Origin: DATAWK01 sp036267255
Lineage (GTDB): Bacteria; Acidobacteriota; Terriglobia; Terriglobales; Acidobacteriaceae
Direction: 5' to 3'
Length of the DNA: 64,000 nucleotides
Assembly (NCBI GenBank): GCA_036267255.1
Contig: DATAWK010000005.1
Coordinates: 62,001-126,000, forward strand
Below are positions 8,755-17,014 of this stretch, in pieces (position 1 is the first letter of the stretch; each line of letters starts with the position of its first letter). Both the position numbers and the translations under genes were made by a program. A model generated the notes under the pieces. That model searched no databases and was not told where the DNA came from. It saw only the letters and a list, made by a program, of their open reading frames with translations.

Positions 8755-9888
8755 TTAGGCCACCGAGCTGATGCTGGTCACCATCGCCGCTGCCTTGCGA
8801 TGTTCGTAGTTGTAATATGCTGCGCATGAGCCCTCTGAGGAAACCATAAGCGCGCCGATTGGGTGTTCCGGAGTGCATTCCTTGCCAAACAATTTGCACT
8901 GCGCAGGTTTCAGCACGCCCTTAAGCACTTCTCCGCACTGTGCGGCTTTAGGATCGGTAACCCTGGTGTTGGGAATCGGGAAGCGTTGCTCGGCATCCCA
9001 CTTGGCATATTCGTCGCGGATCTTCAACGCCGATTGGGAGATAAATCCAAGTCCGCGCCATTCAAAGTAGGGTCGAAGCTGAAATACTTCAGCCATAGCT
9101 TTTAATGCAGCACGATTGCCTTCCCACGGAACAACGCGCTTGTATTGATTTTCCACTCGTGCTTCTCCCGCATGCAACTGCCGCAGGAGCATGACAATAG
9201 ACTGGAGCAGGTCGAGTGGTTCGAAACCTGACGTGACTACAGGTTTGCCCTCATTCCTGGCGATCCATTCATAGGGACGGCAGCCAATCACGGTAGAAAC
9301 ATGCCCGGGCCCAATAAAAGCGTCGAGACGCATGTCAGGAGAATCGAGAATCGCACGGATAGCCGGGACGATGGTGACGTGATTACAAAAGATGGAGAAG
9401 TTCTCGATGCCTTCTGCCTTTGCGCGCATCAGTGTAAGCGCCGTGGAAGGCGCCGTCGTTTCGAACCCAATCGCAAAAAACATGACGTGCTTATCCGGGT
9501 TCTTTCTTGCGATCTGGAGAGCGTCCGCAGGGGAATAAACAATACGTACGTCGGTTCCCCGGGCTTTGTGTTCGAGGGGGCTGCCGTGTGCTCCCGGAAC
9601 CCTCATCATGTCTCCGAATGCCGTGAAGATCACATCGGCATTCCTGGCGACGGCAAGACCATCGTCGATTCTCCCCATAGGTAAAACACAAACGGGGCAG
9701 CCGGGGCCGTGGATCAATTCAATATTTGATGGCAAAACATCTTTCAGGCCGAAGCGGTAAATAGCATGCGTGTGGCCGCCGCAGACTTCCATAATGCGAT
9801 AGTGTTTTCCGGTGTCTGCAAGGCGATGAATCTCGTCGGAGGCTTTCGTAATGAGTTCTGGGTCTCGAAATTCGTCAACATATCGCAT
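8755..9888 (-). CDS. hypD: Hydrogenase Fe-(CN)2CO assembly protein HypD
   Basis: Fe-S scaffold protein that, with HypC and HypE, assembles the Fe(CN)2CO moiety. ATG 9888 (MRYVDEFRDP) has GGAGG 7 nt upstream, so the extra 12 residues open upstream are not used. The 377-aa protein shows the family motifs EVCGGHTHAI, HGPGCPVCVLP and GFETTAPST, and the C-terminal cysteine set CKLFGKECTPEHPIG...CAAYYNY that holds a [4Fe-4S] cluster. Confidence 0.96.
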   Translation of the reverse strand: MRYVDEFRDPELITKASDEIHRLADTGKHYRIMEVCGGHTHAIYRFGLKDVLPSNIELIHGPGCPVCVLPMGRIDDGLAVARNADVIFTAFGDMMRVPGAHGSPLEHKARGTDVRIVYSPADALQIARKNPDKHVMFFAIGFETTAPSTALTLMRAKAEGIENFSIFCNHVTIVPAIRAILDSPDMRLDAFIGPGHVSTVIGCRPYEWIARNEGKPVVTSGFEPLDLLQSIVMLLRQLHAGEARVENQYKRVVPWEGNRAALKAMAEVFQLRPYFEWRGLGFISQSALKIRDEYAKWDAEQRFPIPNTRVTDPKAAQCGEVLKGVLKPAQCKLFGKECTPEHPIGALMVSSEGSCAAYYNYEHRKAAAMVTSISSVA

Positions 9889-9952
9889 GTGGAACCTCCA
9901 GCATGGTTCTCTCGGATAAAACATCCGTCACAAGAAGAATTGGATCAAAATC

Positions 9953-10264
9953 TCAACTCGCTCCGGCGCGCTCGATTTTATGATCGCCGTTGTCCTCAAG
10001 ACCATACCCGCGAACCTCCTCTACAGCCAATTCCGCTTCGCCGAGCATTCTGAGAAGATCCATCTGCTCCATTGCGTCCTGTTCGCTGATCTTGGTCATG
10101 GCAAAGCCGACGTGAATCAGAACCCAGTCGCCGATCACCGGCATGTCATCCTGCAACAGTCCCAGGTCCACCTTGCGACGCACACCCGTCACTTCCACTG
10201 TTCCCAACTGTGCCTGGTGGTCGGGGGCTAATTCTACAATCTTGCCTGGAATCGCTAAACACAT
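9953..10264 (-). CDS. hypC: HypC/HybG/HupF-family hydrogenase chaperone
   Basis: Small chaperone that binds HypD and delivers the Fe(CN)2CO unit to the large-subunit precursor. The N-terminus MCLAIPGKIVEL carries the essential Cys2. An OB-fold-like core (VRRKVDLGL... GDWVLIHVGFAMTKI) follows, with an acidic/charged tail. The length is 103 aa, slightly above the usual 75-95. GGAGG precedes the ATG. It lies directly before hypD. Confidence 0.95.
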   Translation of the reverse strand: MCLAIPGKIVELAPDHQAQLGTVEVTGVRRKVDLGLLQDDMPVIGDWVLIHVGFAMTKISEQDAMEQMDLLRMLGEAELAVEEVRGYGLEDNGDHKIERAGAS

Positions 10265-10313
10265 GAAGGTTCTTCCTCCGTTGCAGCTTGTTGGGTGCTT
10301 ATAAAAAGTGCCC

Positions 10314-10910
10314 TCATTCTTGTCTTCGAGCTATGATCTCGAAGGAAAACTTAAGCTCGTCTTTCAACTTGAGTGCGCCCCCGGCGAATGAAACCAGCTT
10401 TATGTTGTAATCGCTCTGATTCAGGGTGAAATCACCAGACGCCCGTAGCATACTCCCTAACAACGAAACTCGTGCCGGGATGGACTGACTGCGCGTCACC
10501 CCATGCAGGGTCAGATCTCCGTTCAGCGTTGCCGAGCAAAGCGAGTCCGACATCTTTGTAACCGAGATGCCAGAAGCTTCATAGAGGATTTCCGGAAACT
10601 TTGATGTCTCCAGAACCTCCTGATTCATAAGGCGTTCGATCTCACGACGATCCTTGTCGCTTATGTCATCCTGCACACCCAGCGAAGACGTCTTGATGAC
10701 GAGCCGGAACGAGCCGGCTTCGAGCTTATCAGGGTTAAACTGCATCTCGCCGCTGAAGTCACGAATACCGACGGTTGGATTGTGGCCCATCGCTGCCAGC
10801 AGTCCAGTTGCAAACGCCTGCACCATAAATCTGCTTGATCGGCCATCGATAATGTAGCGGTCCGTAGCCGTTTCTGCCGACTCTACAGCAGTAGCCGAAC
10901 TTTGGGTCAT
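10314..10910 (-). CDS. YceI-like lipocalin-fold protein, cytosolic
   Basis: 198-aa YceI-family protein. YceI domains form a hollow barrel that binds polyisoprenoid-type lipids. The sequence starts with DRYIIDGRSSRFMVQAFATGLLAAMGHNP and contains typical YceI segments such as LTLHGVTRSQSIPARV and FTLNQSDYNIK. There is no signal peptide, unlike many YceI proteins, so it is probably cytosolic or cytoplasmic-face. GGAG lies 8 nt before the ATG. Placement between the micropeptide and hypC ties it to the hydrogenase; a quinone/isoprenoid-binding role is an inference. Confidence 0.8.
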   Translation of the reverse strand: MTQSSATAVESAETATDRYIIDGRSSRFMVQAFATGLLAAMGHNPTVGIRDFSGEMQFNPDKLEAGSFRLVIKTSSLGVQDDISDKDRREIERLMNQEVLETSKFPEILYEASGISVTKMSDSLCSATLNGDLTLHGVTRSQSIPARVSLLGSMLRASGDFTLNQSDYNIKLVSFAGGALKLKDELKFSFEIIARRQE

Positions 10911-10988
10911 GCGTTTTTCTCCACTTACGCAACGATGGGCTTACCTGCAACTCAAGAAGCATTCGCTCGCTCCAACGGTACGCGCCGC

Positions 10989-11204
10989 TTACATCGCCCG
11001 TATCTTCAAATACCGCTCGACATCGGGCAAAGCCGCTTGCGCCAGATTGCTAACTCCGAGTTGCGACATATAACGGCGGATAAATGGATTGGAAAGAACC
11101 AATCCTGTCCCAAACACGATCAATGCCACACCTCCAAGCATATAAAGCGTGTCTTTATCGCTTCCGTTCCCGTTTGTAGTGGTTTCAATCAAGTCCATAG
11201 CCAC
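10989..11204 (-). CDS. Small single-span membrane protein (DUF6893-like) of the hydrogenase operon
   Basis: 71 aa, GTG start with AGGAG 7 nt upstream. A polar N-terminus is followed by one membrane span (YMLGGVALIVFGTGLVLSNP) and a basic amphipathic C-terminus ending ALPDVERYLKIRAM. That ending closely matches the 33-aa peptide encoded at 21864-21965 (APDIRRYLRIRFM), so both appear to belong to one micropeptide family found with group 1h-type hydrogenases. It may anchor or tune the otherwise soluble hydrogenase at the membrane (inference). Confidence 0.7.
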   Translation of the reverse strand: MAMDLIETTTNGNGSDKDTLYMLGGVALIVFGTGLVLSNPFIRRYMSQLGVSNLAQAALPDVERYLKIRAM

Positions 11205-11231
11205 GGCAAATCTCCTCTCGCTTATAAGCTT

Positions 11232-12071
11232 TTATTTCGTTAGATTCGACCGATCTTCATCCAGTGTCTTCCGTATGAGTTTCTCAACGATCTTCACAGC
11301 CTCCGGCACAGCTGCTTCTACGGTAGAACTGAGGCCCATATGTCCTTCTTCGCCGCCGAAGGTGGCCGGCTCACACCCTACCAGCAGAACGCGTTTCAGC
11401 GGACCGTGCATCGCAGCCGCCATGCGAAGCACATTCATGGGATTCATGGCATGTGGTTCTACGAAGTTTCCCTGGGCTAGAGAAGCATTGGGATCGTTCA
11501 CATCCGGCTCAACCACAGAGACCGTGCCTGGCGTCTGCCCATGGGGAAAGGCGTCGATCAGAATGGTGGTTTCATAACCATCCTGCAGCGCATACGCAAG
11601 ATCGAAGCCTCGTATACCGAAATCCGCCACGCGTACCGCGGCCGGGAAGTCGCACTTGGAAAGCTGCTGCGCTACTTCGACTCCAAAACCGTCATCTCCA
11701 AGAAAAATGTTGCCGATGCCAGCGACAAGAATGCTCGGCTTCTGGACCACATCCTTCTGACGCTGCTCCTCGACAGGAAGCGGTTCGACTTCAGACGAAT
11801 CAAAGAAAAAGCGGTGACCAGGCTGTCTCAGCAATCCCATGTCGCGTCCTGGGTCATCATCCAGAACGACAGATACGTGCGCCTTGCCTTCGTAATCCTG
11901 CTCGATGGCTTCAATCGTCGCGATCTGTCCGTGCAGCGCAATGTCCAGAATGTCGCCTCCCTTATGAGGAAAGAGACGCACACGATCGCCGGTTCTTACT
12001 TCCACGCCTGCGATGAGTATGTGGTCGAGGAGCGCTTTGTCCTCGAGCAATTGCCACTCCCATTCGTTCAT
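11232..12071 (-). CDS. Hydrogenase maturation endopeptidase with extra N-terminal domain
   Basis: Nickel-dependent protease that removes the C-terminal extension of the large subunit after NiFe insertion. In this 279-aa protein the protease domain begins near residue 112 with VAGIGNIFLGDDGFGVEV, including the metal-binding acid; TILIDAFPHG and VEPHAMNP provide the other expected positions. Residues 1-100 form an additional domain (GDRVRLFP...LHGQIATIEAIEQDY...DDDPGRDMG) resembling a small SH3-like barrel not found in classical HybD/HyaD proteases. The start overlaps the stop of the preceding gene (ATGA). Confidence 0.88.
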   Translation of the reverse strand: MNEWEWQLLEDKALLDHILIAGVEVRTGDRVRLFPHKGGDILDIALHGQIATIEAIEQDYEGKAHVSVVLDDDPGRDMGLLRQPGHRFFFDSSEVEPLPVEEQRQKDVVQKPSILVAGIGNIFLGDDGFGVEVAQQLSKCDFPAAVRVADFGIRGFDLAYALQDGYETTILIDAFPHGQTPGTVSVVEPDVNDPNASLAQGNFVEPHAMNPMNVLRMAAAMHGPLKRVLLVGCEPATFGGEEGHMGLSSTVEAAVPEAVKIVEKLIRKTLDEDRSNLTK

Positions 12072-13141
12072 CGCGCCTCCTTGTTTAACGGGTGCAATCC
12101 CCGCAATGCGCCATGGAGCTTCATGAATTGCTCCGGCGGCATACTTTCGGTGCGTTCAAGTATCTGGCGAGCACGCTGGTCCGATTGCCGCATTTCATGC
12201 TTCTCTTCATCGGTCATGGTCAGAATTCGCAGAGAAAGGATTTCGTCGATCTCGGTTCCGTCGAACAGGCTGCCCGGGCTCTCCGGTGCAATCTGCGGAT
12301 AGTCGTAGAGAATGATGGGCGACGACAGCATCGTGTCCCGATCTCCCTCTTCACCAACCAGGACTGGCCAGGTTCCGAGATTTTTGCATTCTGCGACCAG
12401 GCTCTGCAGATCTTCCGGAGGATCGATCAGCGACACAAACTGGCCGCCTTCAACCGTCAGAATCGTGTGTGCGGACACGAGCGAATACATCAGAGCATCC
12501 GCTCGGCTCGGCTGCTGCAGTGATTCGCCCGAAGTGAGATTGCGAATGCACACGGTAACTTTGATCACGCCATCCTGGCATGCCTTCGGGGCAATTTCAA
12601 CGGAGCCGCTAACCGTCTCCCACTCGCGAACGACAACACCCGTGATCAAACCGTTTTCGTCTCGAATGGGCTCAAATTCTCTTCCCGATGGAAACGCAAA
12701 CAACACAGGCTGATGGAGAGCAAGTGCGGCAGGAAGCAGTGACGGCGCGGATACCTGGCGCTCCACCGCCTCCTGCCAGGGTACGAAAGTCTGGCCGCCA
12801 ACTTCCAGCGTGTCCACAACCTCGAATTCCGGCTCTCTGCTTTGCGGAAGCTCATGCAGAGGATGCGTGAGTCTTCCAATCGAACGATTGACAATCTGCA
12901 GAAATCGAATCTTCACGCCAAGCCGCGTGCATGCGTCGCCCTGCAGCAGACATTCGGTCTGCATCATCCAGGCTTCGGTGCCATTTTGCAGTTCACTGTA
13001 TTGGCGCGGGCAGAGCACTCCGAAATTCCAGCGTTGTTGATTTTTTACGGCGGATGCGCGATAGGGATACAACATGTATCCCTCGTAGAGGACCGCCTCT
13101 GCGATTTTTTCCACGCGATCGAAATTTGTCGCGAGGCTCAT
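12068..13141 (-). CDS. Conserved hydrogenase-operon protein of unknown function (357 aa)
   Basis: No known catalytic motif is recognised. The N-terminus YEGYMLYPYRASAVKNQQRW resembles proteins repeatedly found beside group 1h hydrogenases of actinobacteria and acidobacteria (recollection, not searched). The middle part looks beta-rich (VSGSVEIAPKACQDGVIKVTVCIRNLT). The C-terminal region is acidic (LFDGTEIDEILSLRILTMTDEEK). It is cytosolic, with no signal or membrane segment. Both ends overlap neighbours by 4 bp, so it is translationally coupled to the DUF6084-like gene and the protease. Confidence 0.65.
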   Translation of the reverse strand: MSLATNFDRVEKIAEAVLYEGYMLYPYRASAVKNQQRWNFGVLCPRQYSELQNGTEAWMMQTECLLQGDACTRLGVKIRFLQIVNRSIGRLTHPLHELPQSREPEFEVVDTLEVGGQTFVPWQEAVERQVSAPSLLPAALALHQPVLFAFPSGREFEPIRDENGLITGVVVREWETVSGSVEIAPKACQDGVIKVTVCIRNLTSGESLQQPSRADALMYSLVSAHTILTVEGGQFVSLIDPPEDLQSLVAECKNLGTWPVLVGEEGDRDTMLSSPIILYDYPQIAPESPGSLFDGTEIDEILSLRILTMTDEEKHEMRQSDQRARQILERTESMPPEQFMKLHGALRGLHPLNKEAR

Positions 13142-13785
13142 GCGTTTACCGTCTCTTCCACGGACAGCATCCGCTCCAGAGCCTGCTCCCAGGTCGGAAT
13201 TCCTCGTTGCGTTTTGTACTGGTACAGGCGCTCAAAGACGTCGCGGCGCAGATTCAGCCACGCGGTGTTGGGATAGTAGGAATCCATCATGTCGCGCCAC
13301 ACTTTAACTGGAAGCTTGAATTTGGCTTCCTGCTCCCAGGAAATCGGCGCCACCTGTAAAACATCCTCCGAATCCGCATAGAACACAGTCCCGCTGAACA
13401 TTAGATGAAGAGGTATCTCCCCGTCCTTTAAACCTTCAAAGTACTTCGTGGCGGCCACGTTGAAATCGAAGGTGCAATGTACTGGGAGGTCGACCAGCGT
13501 ACTGCCCTGAAAGCTGGGCACGACAATGCTGACGTGGGTCCACAGCATACTGCGGAGAGTCTGGCTCCAGCGTTCGGGTTCGCCGAAAAGATCGCGCATG
13601 TGCGCTTGTTCTTCTGGTGTGTAGCGCCGGCGCGTGACTTCAATCTGAATCTGACAACGCAATGCAACTGTGTGGATGACCTGGCCGGCATTGGCATTCG
13701 TGATCTGAAGCTTAAAGGCAAGCGTAGGCGCTATCGCGAACGGGACGACAACTGCTTCTTCGACCCTGAAGCTTAGATCAGGCAT
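13138..13785 (-). CDS. DUF6084-like hydrogenase-operon protein
   Basis: 215 aa from ATG 13785 (MPDLSFRVEEA); an in-frame GTG 12 bp upstream is less likely. Features that fit the DUF6084 group: an N-terminal beta-sandwich-like stretch (PTLAFKLQITNANAGQVIHTVALRCQIQ), a helical insertion (YTPEEQAHMRDLFGEPERW) and a C-terminal DMMDSYYPNTAWLNLRRD. Function unknown. Its position in the hhy operon with overlapping neighbours argues for a role in hydrogenase assembly or electron transfer. The domain name is from memory and not verified. Confidence 0.65.
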   Translation of the reverse strand: MPDLSFRVEEAVVVPFAIAPTLAFKLQITNANAGQVIHTVALRCQIQIEVTRRRYTPEEQAHMRDLFGEPERWSQTLRSMLWTHVSIVVPSFQGSTLVDLPVHCTFDFNVAATKYFEGLKDGEIPLHLMFSGTVFYADSEDVLQVAPISWEQEAKFKLPVKVWRDMMDSYYPNTAWLNLRRDVFERLYQYKTQRGIPTWEQALERMLSVEETVNA

Positions 13786-14437
13786 GAGCCTCCCCACTGA
13801 CTACGTCCGCATGCAATCTCAGTTCGGAGAAGAATCGTCCAATCTCCGCCCAGACCTCTGAGCCTCCGGAAAGCCCCTTCCAGTTGGCTCGAATCAAGCC
13901 GACGAGCCTGTAACACTCATCGATGGGAGCGATAAAGTATTCCGCCTCAGACAAGTCGTGCGCATGTCCAACCCTGTTGACGAGCAGTGCCTCGATATCG
14001 GGCCGCAACTGGCTGAGAATTGCGTTGTCCTGCACAATCTCGCTCCACGCATCGAGCGGGAGCAAAGACTCAACCGCACCTGCAGGGCTGGGGTAGAGCG
14101 GGATGATTCTACCTTCTACGCTTGAATCGAAGAAGAACGCCATATTGATGGGAATCAGCAGGTTTTCCCACTGGGCATCCGTCATCTTGAAATTAGCCAG
14201 CAGTTGAGCACGCCTGGACACGCGGCGGTATTTGCCGCCCGCCATTCCGTCAAAAAGGGTTGCGCAGGCTTCGCAAGCGCAAACAATCTGTCTCGATGCA
14301 AGCTCCACCAAATGCGGATGTTCATGCATCAGGCCTGCGCTGCACAACTCGCAGCGCTCAACAGGAGGCCGCGGGCGAGCGAACTGCCGAAGCACTGCGA
14401 ATGCCTGATCCAGCGATGTGGATGTATCGGCAGGCAT
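13778..14437 (-). CDS. DUF5947-like hydrogenase-operon protein with CxxC pairs
   Basis: 219 aa from ATG 14437, preceded by GAGAGGGG; a GTG at 14482 would overlap the NifU-like gene and has a poor ribosome site. The N-terminus has a metal-binding look: RCELC, a HEHPHL segment and then CACEACATLFDG, i.e. two cysteine pairs that could hold zinc or an Fe-S cluster. The rest is alpha/beta with no recognised motif. It resembles the DUF5947 family of hydrogenase operons. Function unknown. Confidence 0.65.
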   Translation of the reverse strand: MPADTSTSLDQAFAVLRQFARPRPPVERCELCSAGLMHEHPHLVELASRQIVCACEACATLFDGMAGGKYRRVSRRAQLLANFKMTDAQWENLLIPINMAFFFDSSVEGRIIPLYPSPAGAVESLLPLDAWSEIVQDNAILSQLRPDIEALLVNRVGHAHDLSEAEYFIAPIDECYRLVGLIRANWKGLSGGSEVWAEIGRFFSELRLHADVVSGEAHA

Positions 14438-14471
14438 GGTCAGCCCCTCTCCATCCGGAAACAACGCGATC

Positions 14472-15068
14472 TCAATCGGCACCTTCCCTTTCCGCGCCTC
14501 GAGTCGCCAATGCGGACACGGGCAGCGGATGCTTCAGCAGGCTTTCCAGAGCAACAAAACCAGAAGCGGACTCGCCTTCCAATCCGTGGATCTCCAGCAA
14601 AGTCAGATCCGGTGCCATGTCGTAAATATGTTCTTCCACGATCGTCTGCAAGTTCTTGGTAGTCGATCCGCAGGCATGGCCGGAAGTGTGAAGCCGAAGT
14701 TGAACCGCTCCATCCTGAATGCTGAGCAGTTCCACCTTGCTATCGGATTTGCGGAGGCGCACGCCTGCCGCGTCTAGCGCCTTCAAGACACGGGTTTCCA
14801 GGTCATCGGGATGAAGGGAATAGAGGAGGAGCAGGTTCCGCACGATCGGATCCTGACCGAATTTACGAATGATCGCCTCGCCTGGCTCCCCGAAGTCAAA
14901 GACGATCTCCATAATTCGTTCCAGCCCTGTGCTGTGAACTTCCATCAGAAGCTGAACCAGCTCTGTGGTCGCAATTTTTGAACCGCCTCCCGGCATCTGG
15001 TCGAGTTCGCCAACCAGAATGCCGAGCTGCCGAATCCTCTCCTGAAACTCCTTTTCGCTACTGGCCAC
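14472..15068 (-). CDS. NifU-like Fe-S scaffold-related protein with a single conserved cysteine
   Basis: 198 aa from GTG 15068, which has AGAAGGAG 4 nt upstream; a TTG at 15128 without a ribosome site would add 20 residues. The C-terminal half resembles the NifU scaffold domain (VLKALDAAGVRLR... VELLSIQDGAVQLRL), but the usual CxxC is replaced by GHACGSTTKNLQTI with only one cysteine. It follows the large-subunit gene, so it may help load clusters into the small subunit. The missing second Cys makes classical scaffolding uncertain. Confidence 0.7.
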   Translation of the reverse strand: MASSEKEFQERIRQLGILVGELDQMPGGGSKIATTELVQLLMEVHSTGLERIMEIVFDFGEPGEAIIRKFGQDPIVRNLLLLYSLHPDDLETRVLKALDAAGVRLRKSDSKVELLSIQDGAVQLRLHTSGHACGSTTKNLQTIVEEHIYDMAPDLTLLEIHGLEGESASGFVALESLLKHPLPVSALATRGAEREGAD

Positions 15069-15184
15069 GCCACTCCTTCTCTCAGCGCCATAGAACGAGA
15101 GCGCAGCCTCAATAGAGGATTTATTCAAGCCCTATACTTCTCGTTCATCGCCCATAACTTGTTGCTATGAGCATCGCATCCGAG

Positions 15185-16981
15185 TTAAGGTTGCAGCCCG
15201 AACATTGGGGAATGGTGCGTCTCAAGCACCTTGCCATTCCCCAGATACATGTGCACACCGCAGGGCAGGCACGGATCGAAGCTCCTGACCGCTCGCATGA
15301 TATCGATGCCCTTGAAATTCTCCGGACCGTTTTCCTCAAAGATCGGCGTATTCTGCACCGCGTCCTCGTATGGCCCAGGCGTTCCATAGATATCTCGCGG
15401 GTTTGCATTCCAGGGCGTTGGAGGATACGGATGATAGTTCGCGATTTTGTGATTCTTAATCACTACATGATGCGACAACACTCCGCGAACAGCCTCGTGG
15501 AAGCCGCATCCTATGGCTTCTTCCGGCACCTTGAACTCATTCCAGGTTTTTGTTCTGCCAGCGTGAAGCTCGGCAAGCGCCTGTTCGGCAAAATGAAGAG
15601 CCGCAGCAGCAGCGTAGGCCTGGAAATAGGTGCGCGCTCGATCACGCTCGATTGCATTGCTCCACTTGGGAATCTTCCACTCTAACTCTGTCTCGGGCAG
15701 CGACATGGTCTTCGGAAGATAGATTTTCACACTGTGACCCGTGGCCTTGATGTAGCCGATGTCCACAATACCGGCCAGCGCGGTCGCCCAGAAGCGTGCG
15801 ATGGGACCGCCGCCTGTATCGAGCGCAAGGTAATCTTTCGTGCGCTTGTCGTACCACCGGGGAGACATGACCCACGTGTATTTACCTCCGAAGTCGCGCT
15901 TCTGCGGCTTCGGGAATGTGCTCTGATTCCAGGGATGCCGCTGGTCCACAGGATTTCCCAGCGGGTCGTTCTTCACAAAGGTTTCTGAGTTCTGCCAGTC
16001 GTCGTAATAGGAACTGCCCAGCAGAATGCGGATATTCAAGTTGATGTCTACCAGGTCTGTAGTGACCAACTTTCCGTCCACCACGACACCCGGAGTTACG
16101 AACATGCCGCGGCCCCAATCAGTCATCTTCGCGTAGGTGTAGTCGCAGACATCGGGGTTATTGAATGAACCCCAGCAGCCAAGAAGAATGCGACGCCTTC
16201 CTACCTCTTCATAACCGGGGAGAGCTTCATAGAAGAAATCAAACAAATCATCGTGCAGCGGCACGACCTTCTTCATGAACTCCACGTATTTCATGAGTCT
16301 CACGATGTAATCAGTAAAGAGCTGTATCGTTGGCACCGTGCCCACTCCGCCGGGGTAAAGCGTGGATGGATGCACATGGCGTCCTTCCATCAGGCAGAAC
16401 ATCTCGCGGGTCATACGGCTCATCTGCAGTGCCTCGAGATAGAAGGCTCCGGTGAAGGGATTGAGTGCCGTCATAATGTCGCTGATGTTGCGGTATCCAT
16501 GCAATTCCGCGTGCGGCGAAGCGGTTTTGGTCGCCTTTTCCCAGACGCCCGGGTTGGTCTCCTTCACCATCTTCTCGCAGAAATCCACGCCGACCAGATT
16601 GTCCTGGAAAATATTGTGGTCGAACATGTACTCGGCGGCTTCACCCAGGTTGACAATCCATTCGGCAATCGGCGGTGGCTTTACTCCGAACGCCATATTC
16701 TGCGCGTATGTAGCGCACGTGGCGTGATTGTCGCCACAGATGCCACAGATCCGGCTCGTAATGAAGTGCGAGTCACGCGGGTCTTTTCCCTTCATAAAGA
16801 TGCTGTAACCACGGAAGATCGACGACGTGCTGTGGCACTCGGCAACCTTTCGCTTGCCAAAGTCGATCTTCGTGAAGATTCCGAGACTACCAACAATCCT
16901 GGTGATCGGATCCCAGTTCATCTCTACTAACTGGCTTGACTTGGCGGCATCTTCCTTGCGTTCAGCAGTAATCGTTCCCAT
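15185..16981 (-). CDS. hhyL: [NiFe]-hydrogenase large subunit, group 1h type
   Basis: Catalytic subunit that splits H2 at the NiFe(CN)2CO centre. It has 598 aa and AAAGGAG upstream of the ATG. The L1 motif SRICGICGDNHATC supplies Cys79 and Cys82; the L2 motif SFDPCLPCGVH supplies Cys571 and Cys574. The 21 residues after His577 form the extension expected to be removed by the operon's protease. The sequence style (DNHATC, FDPCLPCGVHMY) fits the group 1h (formerly group 5) high-affinity hydrogenases of actinobacteria and acidobacteria. It is preceded by hhyS with only 33 bp between. Confidence 0.96.
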   Translation of the reverse strand: MGTITAERKEDAAKSSQLVEMNWDPITRIVGSLGIFTKIDFGKRKVAECHSTSSIFRGYSIFMKGKDPRDSHFITSRICGICGDNHATCATYAQNMAFGVKPPPIAEWIVNLGEAAEYMFDHNIFQDNLVGVDFCEKMVKETNPGVWEKATKTASPHAELHGYRNISDIMTALNPFTGAFYLEALQMSRMTREMFCLMEGRHVHPSTLYPGGVGTVPTIQLFTDYIVRLMKYVEFMKKVVPLHDDLFDFFYEALPGYEEVGRRRILLGCWGSFNNPDVCDYTYAKMTDWGRGMFVTPGVVVDGKLVTTDLVDINLNIRILLGSSYYDDWQNSETFVKNDPLGNPVDQRHPWNQSTFPKPQKRDFGGKYTWVMSPRWYDKRTKDYLALDTGGGPIARFWATALAGIVDIGYIKATGHSVKIYLPKTMSLPETELEWKIPKWSNAIERDRARTYFQAYAAAAALHFAEQALAELHAGRTKTWNEFKVPEEAIGCGFHEAVRGVLSHHVVIKNHKIANYHPYPPTPWNANPRDIYGTPGPYEDAVQNTPIFEENGPENFKGIDIMRAVRSFDPCLPCGVHMYLGNGKVLETHHSPMFGLQP

Positions 16982-17014
16982 CTTGATGGCTCCTTTTGTG
17001 AGTTAGTAGATTCT

